From NCBI GenBank assembly GCA_022316685.1, contig JAKJHU010000024.1, forward strand, positions 4,596,501-4,660,500: a stretch of 64,000 nucleotides of DNA, given 5' to 3'. The translations under genes were made by a program, and so were the position numbers. The stretch's first letter is position 1; each line of letters begins with the position of its first letter. The notes beneath the pieces are model-generated. The model did not search any database. It was not told the origin of the DNA and was given only the letters and a program-made list of their open reading frames with translations. Below, piece after piece: positions 14,965-26,340 of this stretch. The stretch is from Progne subis subis (lineage: Eukaryota; Chordata; Aves; Passeriformes; Hirundinidae).

Positions 14965-15194
14965 GGGTCTAATCTACATGCATTTCCTTGCCAATGGCTG
15001 ACCTGTTAATTGCAACATCAGCACAGCTACAAGATTTATTGTTGGCCTATTCTAGAACAGCCTCATTTAACGATGAATCTACAACAGTGACTGAAGAATT
15101 AATTAGAATGATTGTGCAGCTTATCCAACACTCTTCAAGACAGGGCAAAATAATCAGAAAACTTTTTTTTGTTTTTCAAAACTACTGCAACTAG
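14965..15194 (+). other. Candidate first coding exon, weak
   Basis: A plausible acceptor, tttactatttcag, ends at 14964. Thirty bases on, an ATG in a good Kozak setting (ccaATGg, ATG at 14994-14996) opens a 66-codon frame to 15194. The frame reads MADLLIATSAQLQDLLLAYS onward, with acidic and Ser/Thr-rich residues (FNDESTTVTEELIRMIVQLI), which looks helical and less like random AT-rich translation than its neighbours. Against it, the upstream in-frame codon at 14970-14972 is a stop, so only a start inside the exon works, and no strong donor follows. I do not recognise the product. It could be chance. Confidence 0.2.
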
Positions 15195-16407
15195 AACACA
15201 ATCAATAACGAAATGTACTCGTGCCTAGACGCTGTAACATTCTCAGATGACTGTCATGCATTCAGCAAACACATTTCACATGCAACATCAGCAAAGCCTG
15301 TCAAGTGTTTAAAGCCATCTTCATGTGTCAGAATATGTATTTCACTATTGGAATTACTTGCAGAACTGGCTGAGCAGCTATAGGCATTAAATAGACACAC
15401 ACCTGCATATCCACACTTTCTGCAGTACTGTCATGATGCTGTCACATACTGCTGTCCATAGGATCATTTCTGTTCAAAGTTATAGGATATGAATTAATAT
15501 ATTTACCTGACTTCAGCCTCTGACAATGTTTACAAACTTGTCTTTGACTTTTTTTCAGTTTTCCTTTTCTATCTGAACCTAATGCAAATAGGGAACTTGC
15601 AGTAATTTATCAAAATTATTTGCATTATTAATATTTAAAGGTTTTAAGAGTTGTCCTTCAGCATGGGGTTGATCAGATTGTTATATAAAATACTTCTCTT
15701 GAAATTCCTATTATAGAGCTGTTGTAGCCTTAGTGGCCTAAGGGTAAATAAAAGCCAAAGCCTACAGGGAGAGGGAACATTTGACTGTAGCAACTCACCT
15801 AATCGGAAATATCACAGGAGTTTTCAGACCTTCCACTGGAACACATGAAGGAATGCTCATCTGCTGAAGGTTTATTATTCAAAACAAATCCTTCAGATGC
15901 TTCACCTATGAAATGACATTGTGACTCCTTACAAACCTTGTCTAAAAATTATTTATCAGAGAGGACAGAACTTCCTTTTTCATTTCCCTTCCTAGCTGGA
16001 AGGTGTATGTGGTGATGAGCCCACATCAGAGAGCAGAGCGGAAGGTACAGTAAGGCTCGGATAACAACAGATGAGTTGGAGAGCTCTCCTTTCAGTTACT
16101 TGATCACAGATTGTCCACTTGTGTGTTTTTCTTTCTCTTCCTGACTTACCTACCCCTATAACACATACATTAGAATAATTTAGCCTTATAAGGAGATGGT
16201 GAATGGTCACTAAATGACCAGTAGCTGTCACCCTGGTTTTTCTGAGTTTTTTAAAGCCTTTTGATTGTTCATAAAATGGAGTCAGACTTTTTAGCTACTG
16301 TACAATATTAGGAGCAGTTTCTGCTTTTTCTCACACATGTAACATAAACAAATCCTTTGTTTTTCATTCTCTGTCCTTTGTTTGCATATTTCTAACCTGA
16401 AAAAAAT

Positions 16408-16627
16408 TGTAACTGACAGTTGGTCTGGCCATTCAGCTGGGAGGTGAAAACTCCAGAAGCCAATCCACAGCCAGACCCACAAATGTATAAAAAGTAAGAA
16501 ATAAACAGGCAGAGGGGCTCTTGGCCTTAGCTCAGCCTTGGACTCTCTTGGAGGAACTCTCTGCCCTGCAAAATCTCTTGTCTCCATGTGATTGCTTTGC
16601 TTATCCTGATCACAAGTAGCCTTGACA
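16408..16627 (+). mobile_element. Possible old LTR remnant
   Basis: A TATAAAA box near 16486 is followed within about 15 bases by AATAAA near 16500, then GC-richer sequence (caggcagaggggctcttggc onward). This spacing resembles the TATA and polyadenylation signals at a compact retroviral U3-R junction. A TG at the left and a CA near 16627 could be termini, but they do not form a convincing inverted repeat and I see no target-site duplication. No internal retroviral sequence lies on either side. Boundaries are approximate. Confidence 0.2.
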
Positions 16628-18576
16628 CTTTTGTACTTAATGAGAGGAATCTTTACCTTTGATCTTACCTTATTAGCAAAGAAATTGAGCCTACATTTCT
16701 GTTGCCAATAGTCCCCATATTTTCTTAACTCCATTTTGTCCTCTGCTCTGTCGCAACAGTAATACATCCATAAAGGTCTACATTCTGCATGAAGTTATTT
16801 ACACTGAATCCCCAATATTGTAATTTATTTTAAAAAAACCCCTCCCACTACTTCCTGAAATGTAGAATGATTCTTCAAAATGTTAAATAAATGTGGACAA
16901 AATACTCAACCCAGAAGGCAAGACTTTGCTCTCAGCTATAAGACTTTACAATAAAGAGACAAAGTTTTCCTGAGAAGGCAAGAACCTAGGTCAGCTAACC
17001 CTTGTGAGAGTGAGGGTTATCTTGAATTAAACTAAGATGATAAATTCTAGCCACAGACAAACTATTACTCATCAGAGTTCCATCATTAAAAGGAAAGTAG
17101 TGATTTTCTAAGTTTCCAATCTCCTCCTGCTTCTCAAATTTCTTCATAACACCCAATTATTTTTTATTTAGTTGCCCTGAGATCTTAAGCACTTCACCTT
17201 CCACTTGTGAACCAAATATTGTTTTTACAGGCTTGCCCCACTTAATATCATTTGTGCTAAGTAGCATGAGAAAAGTATACAATGCTAGGGAATCATAAAA
17301 GGTTTTTAATTTGTTTTGAGTGTTTGTTTGGGGTTCCCCCTCCCCTCCACCCCCTAAAAATTCTATAATTTATTTTCTTGCCACTGCAGAAGCCACAACT
17401 CTTGTTAACATTCCAATGTTCTCACAAAAGAAAGCCTCCTTGTTCTCCTTCACTGTCTGGTGAATTCTATCACATCTGTGCAAAGTGCAGGTTTTGTCTT
17501 CTCAGCCCTGAAATTATTCTACTACTCCAGAGCATCACCCCGCTTCTTGCAGACATATCTATCTAGGGTTTCATTCAACAAGGAACAAAAATCTTAGGAG
17601 AATACTTCTCACATTAACCCTGTACGTGCTGACATGAGAACCCTGTAAAATAGAGACATAAATATAATTTGGTTTTGCACTTTTCACATGACACTTGCAA
17701 TTTTTATGGACGTTTTAGTCTCAAACATTCATATTAACTGTATTTCAGTTCAACGTATCTTTCCCTTTAAACACAGTTCTGGAAAGTATTGTATTACTAA
17801 TGTAATGAGTTATTTCTTTTGATCTGACATAATCAAATATCAAAACAAATTTATAGTGTTGCAGAAAACCCTTCTAGTAAAACAAAATATCAGAAGTGGA
17901 AATGTAATACAGCAAAGATAAATGTCCAGCAAATTACAGCTTTCATAAGCTTTGCTAAATGTCCAAGCCAAACTACTTACTTTATGGTGAGCATAGAAAT
18001 GGGCCTTGTGCAAATTCCTGATATTATTCGGGTTCTCTTTTTCAGGAGCAAAGTTATAATTGTGTCATCATGACTGAGTGGAAATCCATTTTCTCAAATA
18101 TTGCCTTCAATCCCTTGAAATAAAACCTTGTGAAAACCTCTAAGGAGAGTGTTTCAGTAATGCAAAAGTTCATAATTTCCTGAGAATGTTCTCTTTATAA
18201 CCCTATGGAGCTGGCGACTAAGAGATGCTGCTGGATCTCAAATGCACAGCACTAATCTGTTAATCCATAAATAGATATACAGCTCAACACTTCAATTCAC
18301 AGTTCCCTAAGTGAGTAAGGAAATGATTAGATTTAATGTGATTTATTTTAATTCTCCCAGATATTCATGAATGTTAAGACTGAAATTTACTTTTTGTGAA
18401 AGCGCACATATTTTATAATTACTATCTTAAATATGAAAATTATGAGAAAATGTATCTCACACAAGTTGATTATTACCTTAAAAGTCTTGGTCATTTAATA
18501 TAACTACCCAATAGTGCATTTTAATTCTCATTCTGGAGTTGTGTTAAAAATGTTCTTTTGAAAATAAAACCAAAAA

Positions 18577-18592
18577 ACAACAACAACAACAA
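18577..18592. repeat. (CAA)n microsatellite
   Basis: Short CAA tandem inside an A-rich stretch. Confidence 0.8.
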
Positions 18593-18761
18593 AAATAACG
18601 CCAAGGCTTTTAGTTAATTCACTATACAGCTTTTAGTATTGAGTAAAGCTTCTTTTCTAGGCCAAAGCATTTTACTATTGCAATAAAATATTTAACACTT
18701 GATACCAACTTTCCCCAGTGAAAGTTTTTTATATTTTCAAAATATCTTTACTTTCTTAGCC

Positions 18762-18792
18762 AAAAAAAAAAAAAAAAAAATATATATATATA
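18762..18792. repeat. Poly(A) plus (TA)n
   Basis: Nineteen adenines run directly into six TA dinucleotides. The frame at 18699-18917 that translates through it (KKKKKK then IYIY) is an artefact of the repeat. Confidence 0.9.
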
Positions 18793-19061
18793 GTAGAGCA
18801 AATAATGCATTCCTGACTAATAGTCAGGAACAGATTCCAAAACTTTCAAACTTTCTTTTTCTCCACAAGCATTCTATTTTGTCCCCTAATGAAAGGTTCA
18901 GAGAAAAGACACTGTGACTGTGTTATGATATCATTGTTAATGAGAAACATGTAGGCTGATCTGCTAGAAAGAAAAATATGGCTAAATAATGTCAGAGGTA
19001 CCCAATAAGAACGGGGCTGAGACTTTCACCAGCAGCAAGGAGCCCCAGCCCAAAGCTGTGC

Positions 19062-19197
19062 TATCCCAGAATCACACACACAGTGGGGAGGGTTGGAAGG
19101 CACCATCTCCAAGCTCAGGAAGGTCCCCTAGAGCATGTCACTCTGGCTTGTGTCCAGATGGGCTTGAATTTCTCCAGAGGAGATTCCACATCCTCAG
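19062..19197 (-). mobile_element. CR1 LINE 3' end (truncated)
   Basis: Read on the plus strand this is the reverse complement of a CR1 3' end. The parts appear in order: a cagaatcacaca tail-like start, gggttggaaggcaccatctc, ctagagcatgtcactctggc, tgtccagatgggcttgaatt and tctccagaggagattccaca. These correspond to the conserved avian CR1 segment 'agaatcatagaatggttgggttggaagggacc...ctagagca...gtccag...ggttttgaatatctccagag...gagactccaca'. The copy is diverged and 5'-truncated. The plus-strand frame at 18989-19297 crosses this element and is not a gene. Confidence 0.85.
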
Positions 19198-20587
19198 TTA
19201 TGTAACATGCTGCAAGAGAACACATGACTTCTCATATTTTAAGGAGTTGGTAGAAACAGAAAGAGAGAATCAGATCTCTTTGAAGAATGCTTCTTAAGCT
19301 AAAGATTTCAGCTTTAATCAGGTCAAAAAGGGAAATAAAGCACAAAAGAATCAAGCAAAATGGAGATATTTAAGAGATGATGCAGCTAGAAGCCATGACA
19401 AGACATGATCAGACTCTTTTATGTAACCACAGAATAAAAACAAGGTTAAAGAGTAGATTCCTCTCCTTAGAAAGAGGAAAGTAAATTAAGTGCATTTACA
19501 TAACACATTTGTAAAATGACAGCCCTCTGATAATGACTACAAAATAAATAACAGGAACAGTCATATTTACTAAAGGATCTACTTTCAGAAAAGACACACA
19601 AAAACTTGCATTCCCTCCCAAGTAAGCATCTAAAGCACTGGGATAATTCAGCCTGAAAGGCTGTGTCACATTTTACTATTTCTTCACATTGTAAGGTTTA
19701 TTAGGATTTCAGCAATAAGGATCTTTTGTTTCCTAATGGAAGATAAAATTGTACTACTTACGTATATCTTTCATGAGATATTTATAGTGCACTAGTTGGT
19801 TTGTGATTCATTTTCAACAAAGTTGTTTTAAAATCAAGTACTTTTTTTTTCTGGAAACTGGTTCCTGTAGTGCCCAGATCAGGTCTGCAGGTCAGCAGGG
19901 TCTGGTGCCAGCTGGCTTTGCACTGGGTCCATGCATAGCTTGGCACTTGCCTTTATATGAGAAATGAAGGCTAATGCTCCAAACTTCTGACTCAGGCTCA
20001 GGAGAGGCACTGGTCATGAGGCAATTTCAGGGCACACAGGTATTTTGAAAAAAAGGATACTTTGAGGTGGGTTTCTTTCAGTATGATGTCAGCATAAACT
20101 TTGTCTTACTGTCGTGTGACTGAGTTATATTCTTGGAGACAAGCAGTGTTACAAACATTGTTCATTCAACATCTGTCAAAAGCCAAGATAACCACACGAG
20201 GTCCTTCAGCAAACAGTTTCCCTAAAAAAGCACTGTTTCTGCTCTCTAGATTTAACACCCAGCATGGAAAAAAGTCAAAATCCCCAGAAACATCAACATT
20301 TTGATTACATTTCCATCAAGGTCCAAGGATACTCTTCTGCCATAAGTTGTCACATGTTAGATTTTTCATCTGCAACTTTTTTTTTTTCCTGTGTTATTCT
20401 CAAGCTTTTCTTTTTTAATGTTTAGCCTTTATAACAAAGCTCCCACATGCCTAGAAATGCCTAACTTCATCCATTCTTGCATCACATTTGCCTTTATCAT
20501 AGATATCTTTGTGGCTAACCATTCCCCTAAAGTTTATCATTTTACACCTTCCTCTTTCCTTTTTTCTCTCATTATCTTTTTAAGCAG
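19198..20587. other. Unique AT-rich non-coding sequence
   Basis: Nothing recognisable. The last part, about 20546-20587, is a strong pyrimidine tract that leads into the exon candidate at 20588. Confidence 0.5.
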
Positions 20588-20705
20588 AGGTGTGTTTGCA
20601 TCTCCATTTTCTGAGAGCTATGAGCATGCGTATGGACAGCCGCCAAAACTGAGGCGTTGACGTGGACTTGCGTGAGCATTTTTGTCTGTGACTCGCTACT
20701 TGTAG
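20588..20705 (+). other. Candidate exon, CpG-rich
   Basis: A long pyrimidine tract (ccttcctctttccttttttctctcatt and following) ends in taagcag at 20587, a textbook acceptor. The next 118 bases end in TTGTAG followed by GTAATA, an acceptable donor at 20706. Seven CpGs fall in and just after the block, far above the local rate, as often seen in exons. One frame reads GVFASPFSESYEHAYGQPPK followed by LRR and a stop at 20658-20660; the other two frames stop sooner. If real, it could be an alternative C-terminal exon, a stop-containing cassette, or part of a non-coding RNA. I do not recognise the peptide. No AATAAA lies close downstream, which argues against a terminal exon. Confidence 0.4.
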
Positions 20706-23700
20706 GTAATAATTTGGAAACGTGGCTTCCAATCTAACTTTTCAATTTTCTTTTAAAGCTAATGGAATATTATCTACCTTTTTATGTATAACCTTTTCAT
20801 TATAATCCTGTTCTTCCAAGTCAGCCAGTTACATCAAATACATGACATTGTTATGAATTGAGCAGCTATTCTAGCTTCCCTTATGTCCCTGCTTTTTGCT
20901 ACCATTGACTTTTTTTATACAGGCCTTCCCAGTGCACTCTCTTTTAACAGCAGAAGATCAATCATCCTTTCATGCATGATCAAGTGTCAGAGACTGCAGT
21001 CATTCCAAGATGGATTTGCTCTACCTTTATAGCCTGTTCTTTAGCTACAATTGCACTTAAGGTCACACTCTGATTTAGCTCATTCACAGAGATTGCTGAA
21101 ATATTTCTCCATAACTAGATATTTTTATTCATAATATTACTAAGAGTCCTAAGATAAAAATCAAAATTCCATTAAGCGTTGTTTTTATTATTTGGCAAGG
21201 GCTGTTATAATCTCAGAAAAAAATAATGCACCCTAAAATGTTTTGAGCACAACAAACTTATGCAAAGAATTCAGCAAAGGGGCATGCAAAGGCCCAGGGC
21301 AAACAGGGCATCTACTGTGAGTGTCTGTGTAGAGAACACAGGACACAGAAAACACCCCACACTGGCTTTTGCAGATGGTCCCTGCTGCCACCCAGGAACA
21401 AAGGAATTCAGGCTCATAGGGACTTAGGAGAAAGGAGGTAGCATGGGCATTAAGGACCCCATGTCAATGAATGGAAACCTAAGGAGGGAATCTGCTCACA
21501 GGAAAGAAAGGATAACCTGGTATCAAATTATCACACAGTGGCTCTGGTTTTATAACACAGGTTGTACAAATTGCTATTATCCAACAACTGTCATCTTTAC
21601 ATTTTCTCCATAGAGTCCTAAATCTCTTTTCATGGGATAATCTCTTTGTAGCATATAGTCTTTGAAATATACTAAGGTGTGAGGTTGCTTACATCTTGTG
21701 AAATGCAGCTGTGCTACAACAGTAAGACAAAAATTCAACTGAAAAACAGTGAAATCAGTGGCTTTAAAGAAAAAAGGGGAAAAAAACCACACCAAAAAGG
21801 AAGAATGCAAATGGCAGCTATTTCAGACTGTAACAGTGGGTGATATTCTATGTTGCAGCATCTTATTGGCAGGTAATTACTCTGACAATAGTAGTGCAGA
21901 ATTTACCCTCCCATCAGAACTTTAGCGATCTACTTTAGATCATAATACGTGATAATTTACAAATACAAAACCACTAGACCAAATGATCTTGCTTAAATCT
22001 CACCTTCCAACTCAGCTGTTCTGCTCTCTACTTTGTATTCCTAGTTTAATTTCTTTACTTGAATAGAAAACAATACATTTTTAAATTGCATTAGCCTTAA
22101 GAACCAAGGAGAAAGTGAGCCAAGTTTTCTTTTCTCTCAACAAGTATTAGGCAGGCTCATGAACTGTGTGTCAGGTACCAAGAATAAATAAGAACAGCTC
22201 CAATGAAGTTCATGTCTGATAATTCATACCCACTGAGGACCTGAATCGGATTACAAATTGCAAAGTCACTTCTGTCCTTAATTATCGTCATGCCACCTCA
22301 CTGCAAAATTAATTTCTACAGGTGGAGCTTAGGGTTTGAGCTTACAGAATATTTATGAAAGTTCATGATGCATGACAAGGAGAGGATTTCACTTGGCTTT
22401 CACTTCCATCTGAACATGCACTTAGAATATGAATGCTTGTTTTCTAATTTGTACTCTGGTAGTAGAATTTTTAGGAATCTTCTATTAAAAAAATGAGTTT
22501 CAACCCTGGAAACCAAAGCCTGCATGTGTTTGAGATGCAGCCATGGCTTTCAATTGTTTTCAAATATATCTCTAAGAAAGAATCTCAAAACAGCCTTAAG
22601 AAACTCCAAATACTATATACTTCAGTAGACTAAAATTGCCATAAGAAATTCCCTGACTAATATTAAAACTAGTGGAGTCTGAAAATATGTTTTCTTGCAG
22701 CAATTGTAAGGAACAATTGGAATCTTCAGGGAAAGCAAACACAGCTGCAGCATCTTGAATAAGTGCCATGATTAAGTGTACTACCACAATTATGGCAATC
22801 CATGTTCAATTTGAACTCAGACTGAAACAAGTGAGTTGGAAGGCTGCTGGTATTACCAGAAACAATGTATTACAGGTGGAGAGGACAGAGAGCTTGTTCA
22901 AAGACAGCCTAGAAAAGGAAGATCAAGGGAGCTCTATGTTTCTGCTGGAAGGTTCAACACGTAGGAAAAAGACAGCTGAGGGAGTTAAAACAATGTGGCA
23001 ATAACAACTCATGTTTGTTACCGAGGAGAAATTTCACCTGGAAAACTGAAAGGTCCTTTAACTCCAGAAAATAATCTAATTTAAATGTGTAATGTCTTGA
23101 CCTCTTTACAATATAAAACTAAAAAATTTAGGAGGAAAATATCTTCTTGTGATAATTTCAGTACATCTTTTCACACCAAGTTGTTCACTGTGTATCACTG
23201 AAACAATAATCTTTCTAAGTGGAGGTGTGAAGTTATTCCTTTTCTTACTACAGCCATGTATGGGAAGGACAGATATAAGCAAAAAGAGCAGATGGGGGAA
23301 AAAGGTATGAAAACATCACAATTTGCATCATATTTGGTAAATAGAAAAATTTGGCTTCTTCTCATCAGCTGGACCCTTTATTCACTATTCATTCCTTTTA
23401 TGAACCTAATTATGATGGGTTTCATCAGACAGAAAATAGCATACTTTATCTCAGCTTTAAGTCATAAAATCAGGAGGTTTCTCTGAACTTGCTATTTGAT
23501 GCTGAGTAATTGCTTTGTCCTTTTATTCTCTAGAATACCCAACCACAAGACAGAGATGCAAACATGTAGATACAAACTGTGGGCCCAAGAGATGAAAAGC
23601 ACTTCCGAAGAGTAAAGTATTTTTACTGCTAATGTTAACGGAGCTTTTCTCTCGTATTTGGATCTTTCATTGGCTCTTTGGAGCCGATCAGACTTAGCCT

Positions 23701-25335
23701 TTGTGAGAATACACTAATGAGTAACATTATACATGAGAACATGGCTTAATTACCCAGTCTGAAATACTGAAAATATATCTTGATTGAGGAGAAATGTGTA
23801 GCAGCTCAGTTCCTAGAGTGAAGGACACTCTAAAGACTGTGAGCAGCAGGACACTTTCCCCAGCAGTCAACACCTATAGCAGAGAGACCTGGAGTTGCAA
23901 TGCCTTTATTTGAGCAAACTTCCAAGTGTTGACTCAAATGCTCCCATGGTATCCATGACACAGAAAGAAAGCTCTGCCCTCCATGTGTTCCTAGACAATG
24001 TTTCTCTAGTATGTAAGATAATTATTTTGAAGAGTCTCCATTCTTCATTCATGTCTGCCATTCTTCTTTATTCTTACACAGAATCTTTTCTGTACACACT
24101 TTTGCTTCTTTTTCTTATTTATTTTTAGTACCCCTGTGCTGCTTGAAAACAGACCTCATATTTTGAAAATATTAATTTAATTTAAAACTTTCTTTTCATA
24201 ATTAATATGCACACACATATAACACAAAACACTTGGAAAATATGTGTATCTTGATTCAAATTCCTGAAATGCTCTGATGCAGCAAAGTCAATTTTTAATT
24301 TGCTTTAGTGAAATAAAAAATTAAAAGCTGGAATAATTGAAATCAACTGGGTTAAGTGTTCCTACATTTTTTGTTGTGTACTTTAGAGAAAACCTCTATC
24401 TGCAACCAGATAGATCACTAAAGTAGAACATACAGCAAAGCAAACTTACTGGGGTATTTTATCTGCATTATTAAAACTTTGATCTGCATATGAAAGAAAT
24501 CAAACTTATCAGCAAATTCCAGGGGTTTGTGGGAGTTTGACAAAAGGAAAACATTTGGTAGGGTGTGTTAATTTCAGCAATGCTTCATTTCAAGAAACAA
24601 ATTGGGGAAGAGAAATGGAAAAGTCCTTGTGCTAAAGCTCTAAGTCACCTAAGCTAACGTCTTCAAAATTGAAAAAAGTTACTTCATATATATATATATA
24701 AAATAAGTATAAGTATAATTATACCAAATAGGAAAAATAATATCCTGAAAATAAATACATTTGTAAATATGAATAGCATATAAACATAAAATTTTTAAAG
24801 GTTAAAAACAAAGTGGAATTGTTTTAGTGTATCAAGCTGAATGACTTTGAGCATTTGTAGGGTTTATTTCACTCTGTAAAATGCATTGTTTTATTTTGTT
24901 TTGGAAAGCTGTAGAAAATAATATTTTCTTCTCCAAAATAAAATTCCATTCCTGTTCAGGCCTGGTTATAGTTATTACCAATAATTAGCAACAATAATTT
25001 CCATATTAATTGGTGCATACTGCCTTTTAAATGTACTGCTCAAATATTTATTTTTGATTGGTATCTCAGCTAAAACATCCATATAGTTTGCTTTGGAAAG
25101 ATACACTGAACTTGTTTTCAAAAATAATATGGGCCACCAGATATTCACTCAGTCAATTTTCAGAAAGCTTTATGAATCAGAAACTGGCATTTCTTAAATT
25201 ACTGGGTGCCTGACTTAGCACAATCTGATTAAAAAACGGTGAAATCCCATTGGTGCTCTTTGGAACAGGCGCAGATGGCTCCCATCTCTCTGAATAAGTT
25301 TTATTTTGTTTTACTCCTCTCAAAAGGGAAACTTG
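20706..25335. other. Unique AT-rich non-coding sequence
   Basis: I see no gene or known repeat. A (TA)n tract lies at 24686-24701, and a few CpGs cluster near 23606-23686 around a small ggctctttggagcc stem. Open frames are all short. Confidence 0.55.
24686..24701. repeat. (TA)n microsatellite
   Basis: Eight TA dinucleotides within AT-rich sequence. Confidence 0.85.
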
Positions 25336-25551
25336 CTAACACTGTGGCAAAATACGTACTACACAGAATAACAAGTCCAGGCAATTTATGTGAAACTGAC
25401 ACATTGTTTTAAAGGAGAATAGTACTTTCTTGGGAACTGAATTATTTATAGGATTATAAAATGCCTGGGATGACAGCACACTGTATAGCCAGACAACAAG
25501 TAGTGCTAAAATCTTTGCATCCCTCATGGTTTTCTCCTGCAGTTTTCTGTA
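25336..25551 (-). other. Candidate coding exon with signal peptide
   Basis: On the minus strand an ATG at 25527 in a good Kozak context (gaaaaccATGagg) opens a 63-codon frame. Its start, MRDAKILALLVVWLYSVLSS followed by QAF, has a charged n-region, a leucine/valine-rich core and small residues before a likely cleavage after SSQA: a convincing secretory signal peptide. The following residues YNPINNSVPKK include an N-x-S glycosylation sequon. A possible acceptor, ctcctacag, lies about 24 bases upstream, though with a weak pyrimidine tract. The only nearby donor is a weak AAA|GTACTA just after VPKK. Beyond that the frame (to the stop at 25336) may be intron. I could not match it to a known secreted or membrane protein. 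A chance hydrophobic run is the alternative. Confidence 0.3.
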
Positions 25552-25939
25552 GGAGATATCTCACTACTTCCAATAACATAGATGAAAACCAGAGTTCCAT
25601 AGGACAATCACTGGGCTTCCCAGAAATTTGCTAATAACACACATGGAAAAATCTCACGATCTTCAGTTCTATTCTAGCTTCAGGAAAATCAATTGCTATG
25701 GTAGGCATAGCTCCAGTTCTATTTCACCACGAAGAACTGAATTTTTAGCATTGCTTTTCTGTTGCTGCTCTTTGCACTTCCACCCAGTTTCAATCTTCCA
25801 CTCAGTTAATCCCTTCTCACCTATTACTTACACCTGGGCTTTCCTCTCCAACCTCTCCCCTCCAAATTTCCCTATCCAGGTTTTGCTCATCCTCATTCTA
25901 TCCCTGAAGGCACACACAATTAGCAACAGACAAACTCAC

Positions 25940-26340
25940 CTTACAGGATTTTTCACTGACTTGCAGGTAATCATTTCCGTGTACACCTAGAACCTGGCTT
26001 TTGTCCTCTCGCAAGTCATCAGCTGCTGTGAGTTTCGGGGAGGGGGTCGGTGTTGTTACGAGAATTGTTTGCCTTTCAAACTGCTACAGCCCATCTTCAA
26101 GGAGAACTTTAAAAAGCTGATCATAGCTGCAGCTGAAGCGATGCAGAAATGCCCCCGAGCAATCTGCAGGGTTCCTCTGTAACAACCTGAGTGCCAGTCC
26201 TCTGCAGAGAGACTGGCAACAGAGCTTGAGTCAACTCACGCGAGTTCAGCGGGAAAAGCTCTGCACACGATGTTTATCCAGGGAAATAAGCAGGCTCCAC
26301 TCCACGTTTCAAAAGTAGATAAATTCCATTAGGAGAGTTT
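25940..26340 (-). promoter_or_regulatory. CpG-enriched patch, possible promoter or 5' exon
   Basis: About eleven CpGs fall between 26009 and 26310, in sequence near 50% GC, against a very CpG-poor background. On the minus strand a perfect-looking donor, TAAG|GTGAGTTT, marks 25940 as a possible exon end. It lies downstream of the CpG patch and upstream of the minus-strand signal-peptide frame starting at 25527. The arrangement fits a promoter and 5' untranslated exon reading leftward. It does not reach the size or density of a classical CpG island, and no TATA box or initiator was identified with confidence. A conserved enhancer is another possibility. Confidence 0.3.

Larger units (their letters stand above)
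13314..19061. other. Unique AT-rich non-coding sequence
   Basis: No recognised gene lies here. The two items of note, a candidate exon at 14965-15194 and a possible LTR remnant at 16408-16627, are listed separately. A 158-codon minus-strand frame at 16291-16767 runs across the possible LTR remnant and is not supported as a gene. The rest is AT-rich sequence with simple A-rich tracts. Confidence 0.55.

Noticed and set aside
16140..16160. Minus-strand consensus donor TAG|GTAAGT
   Set aside because: An isolated donor without a matching acceptor, CpG rise or convincing frame; such sites occur by chance at this scale.
16291..16767. 158-codon minus-strand open frame, the longest in the window
   Set aside because: With a stop expected about every 16-20 codons in six frames over 64 kb, one or two frames this long are expected by chance. 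It overlaps the possible LTR remnant and shows no recognisable domain.
18989..19297. 102-codon plus-strand frame
   Set aside because: It crosses the reverse-oriented CR1 fragment at 19062-19197.
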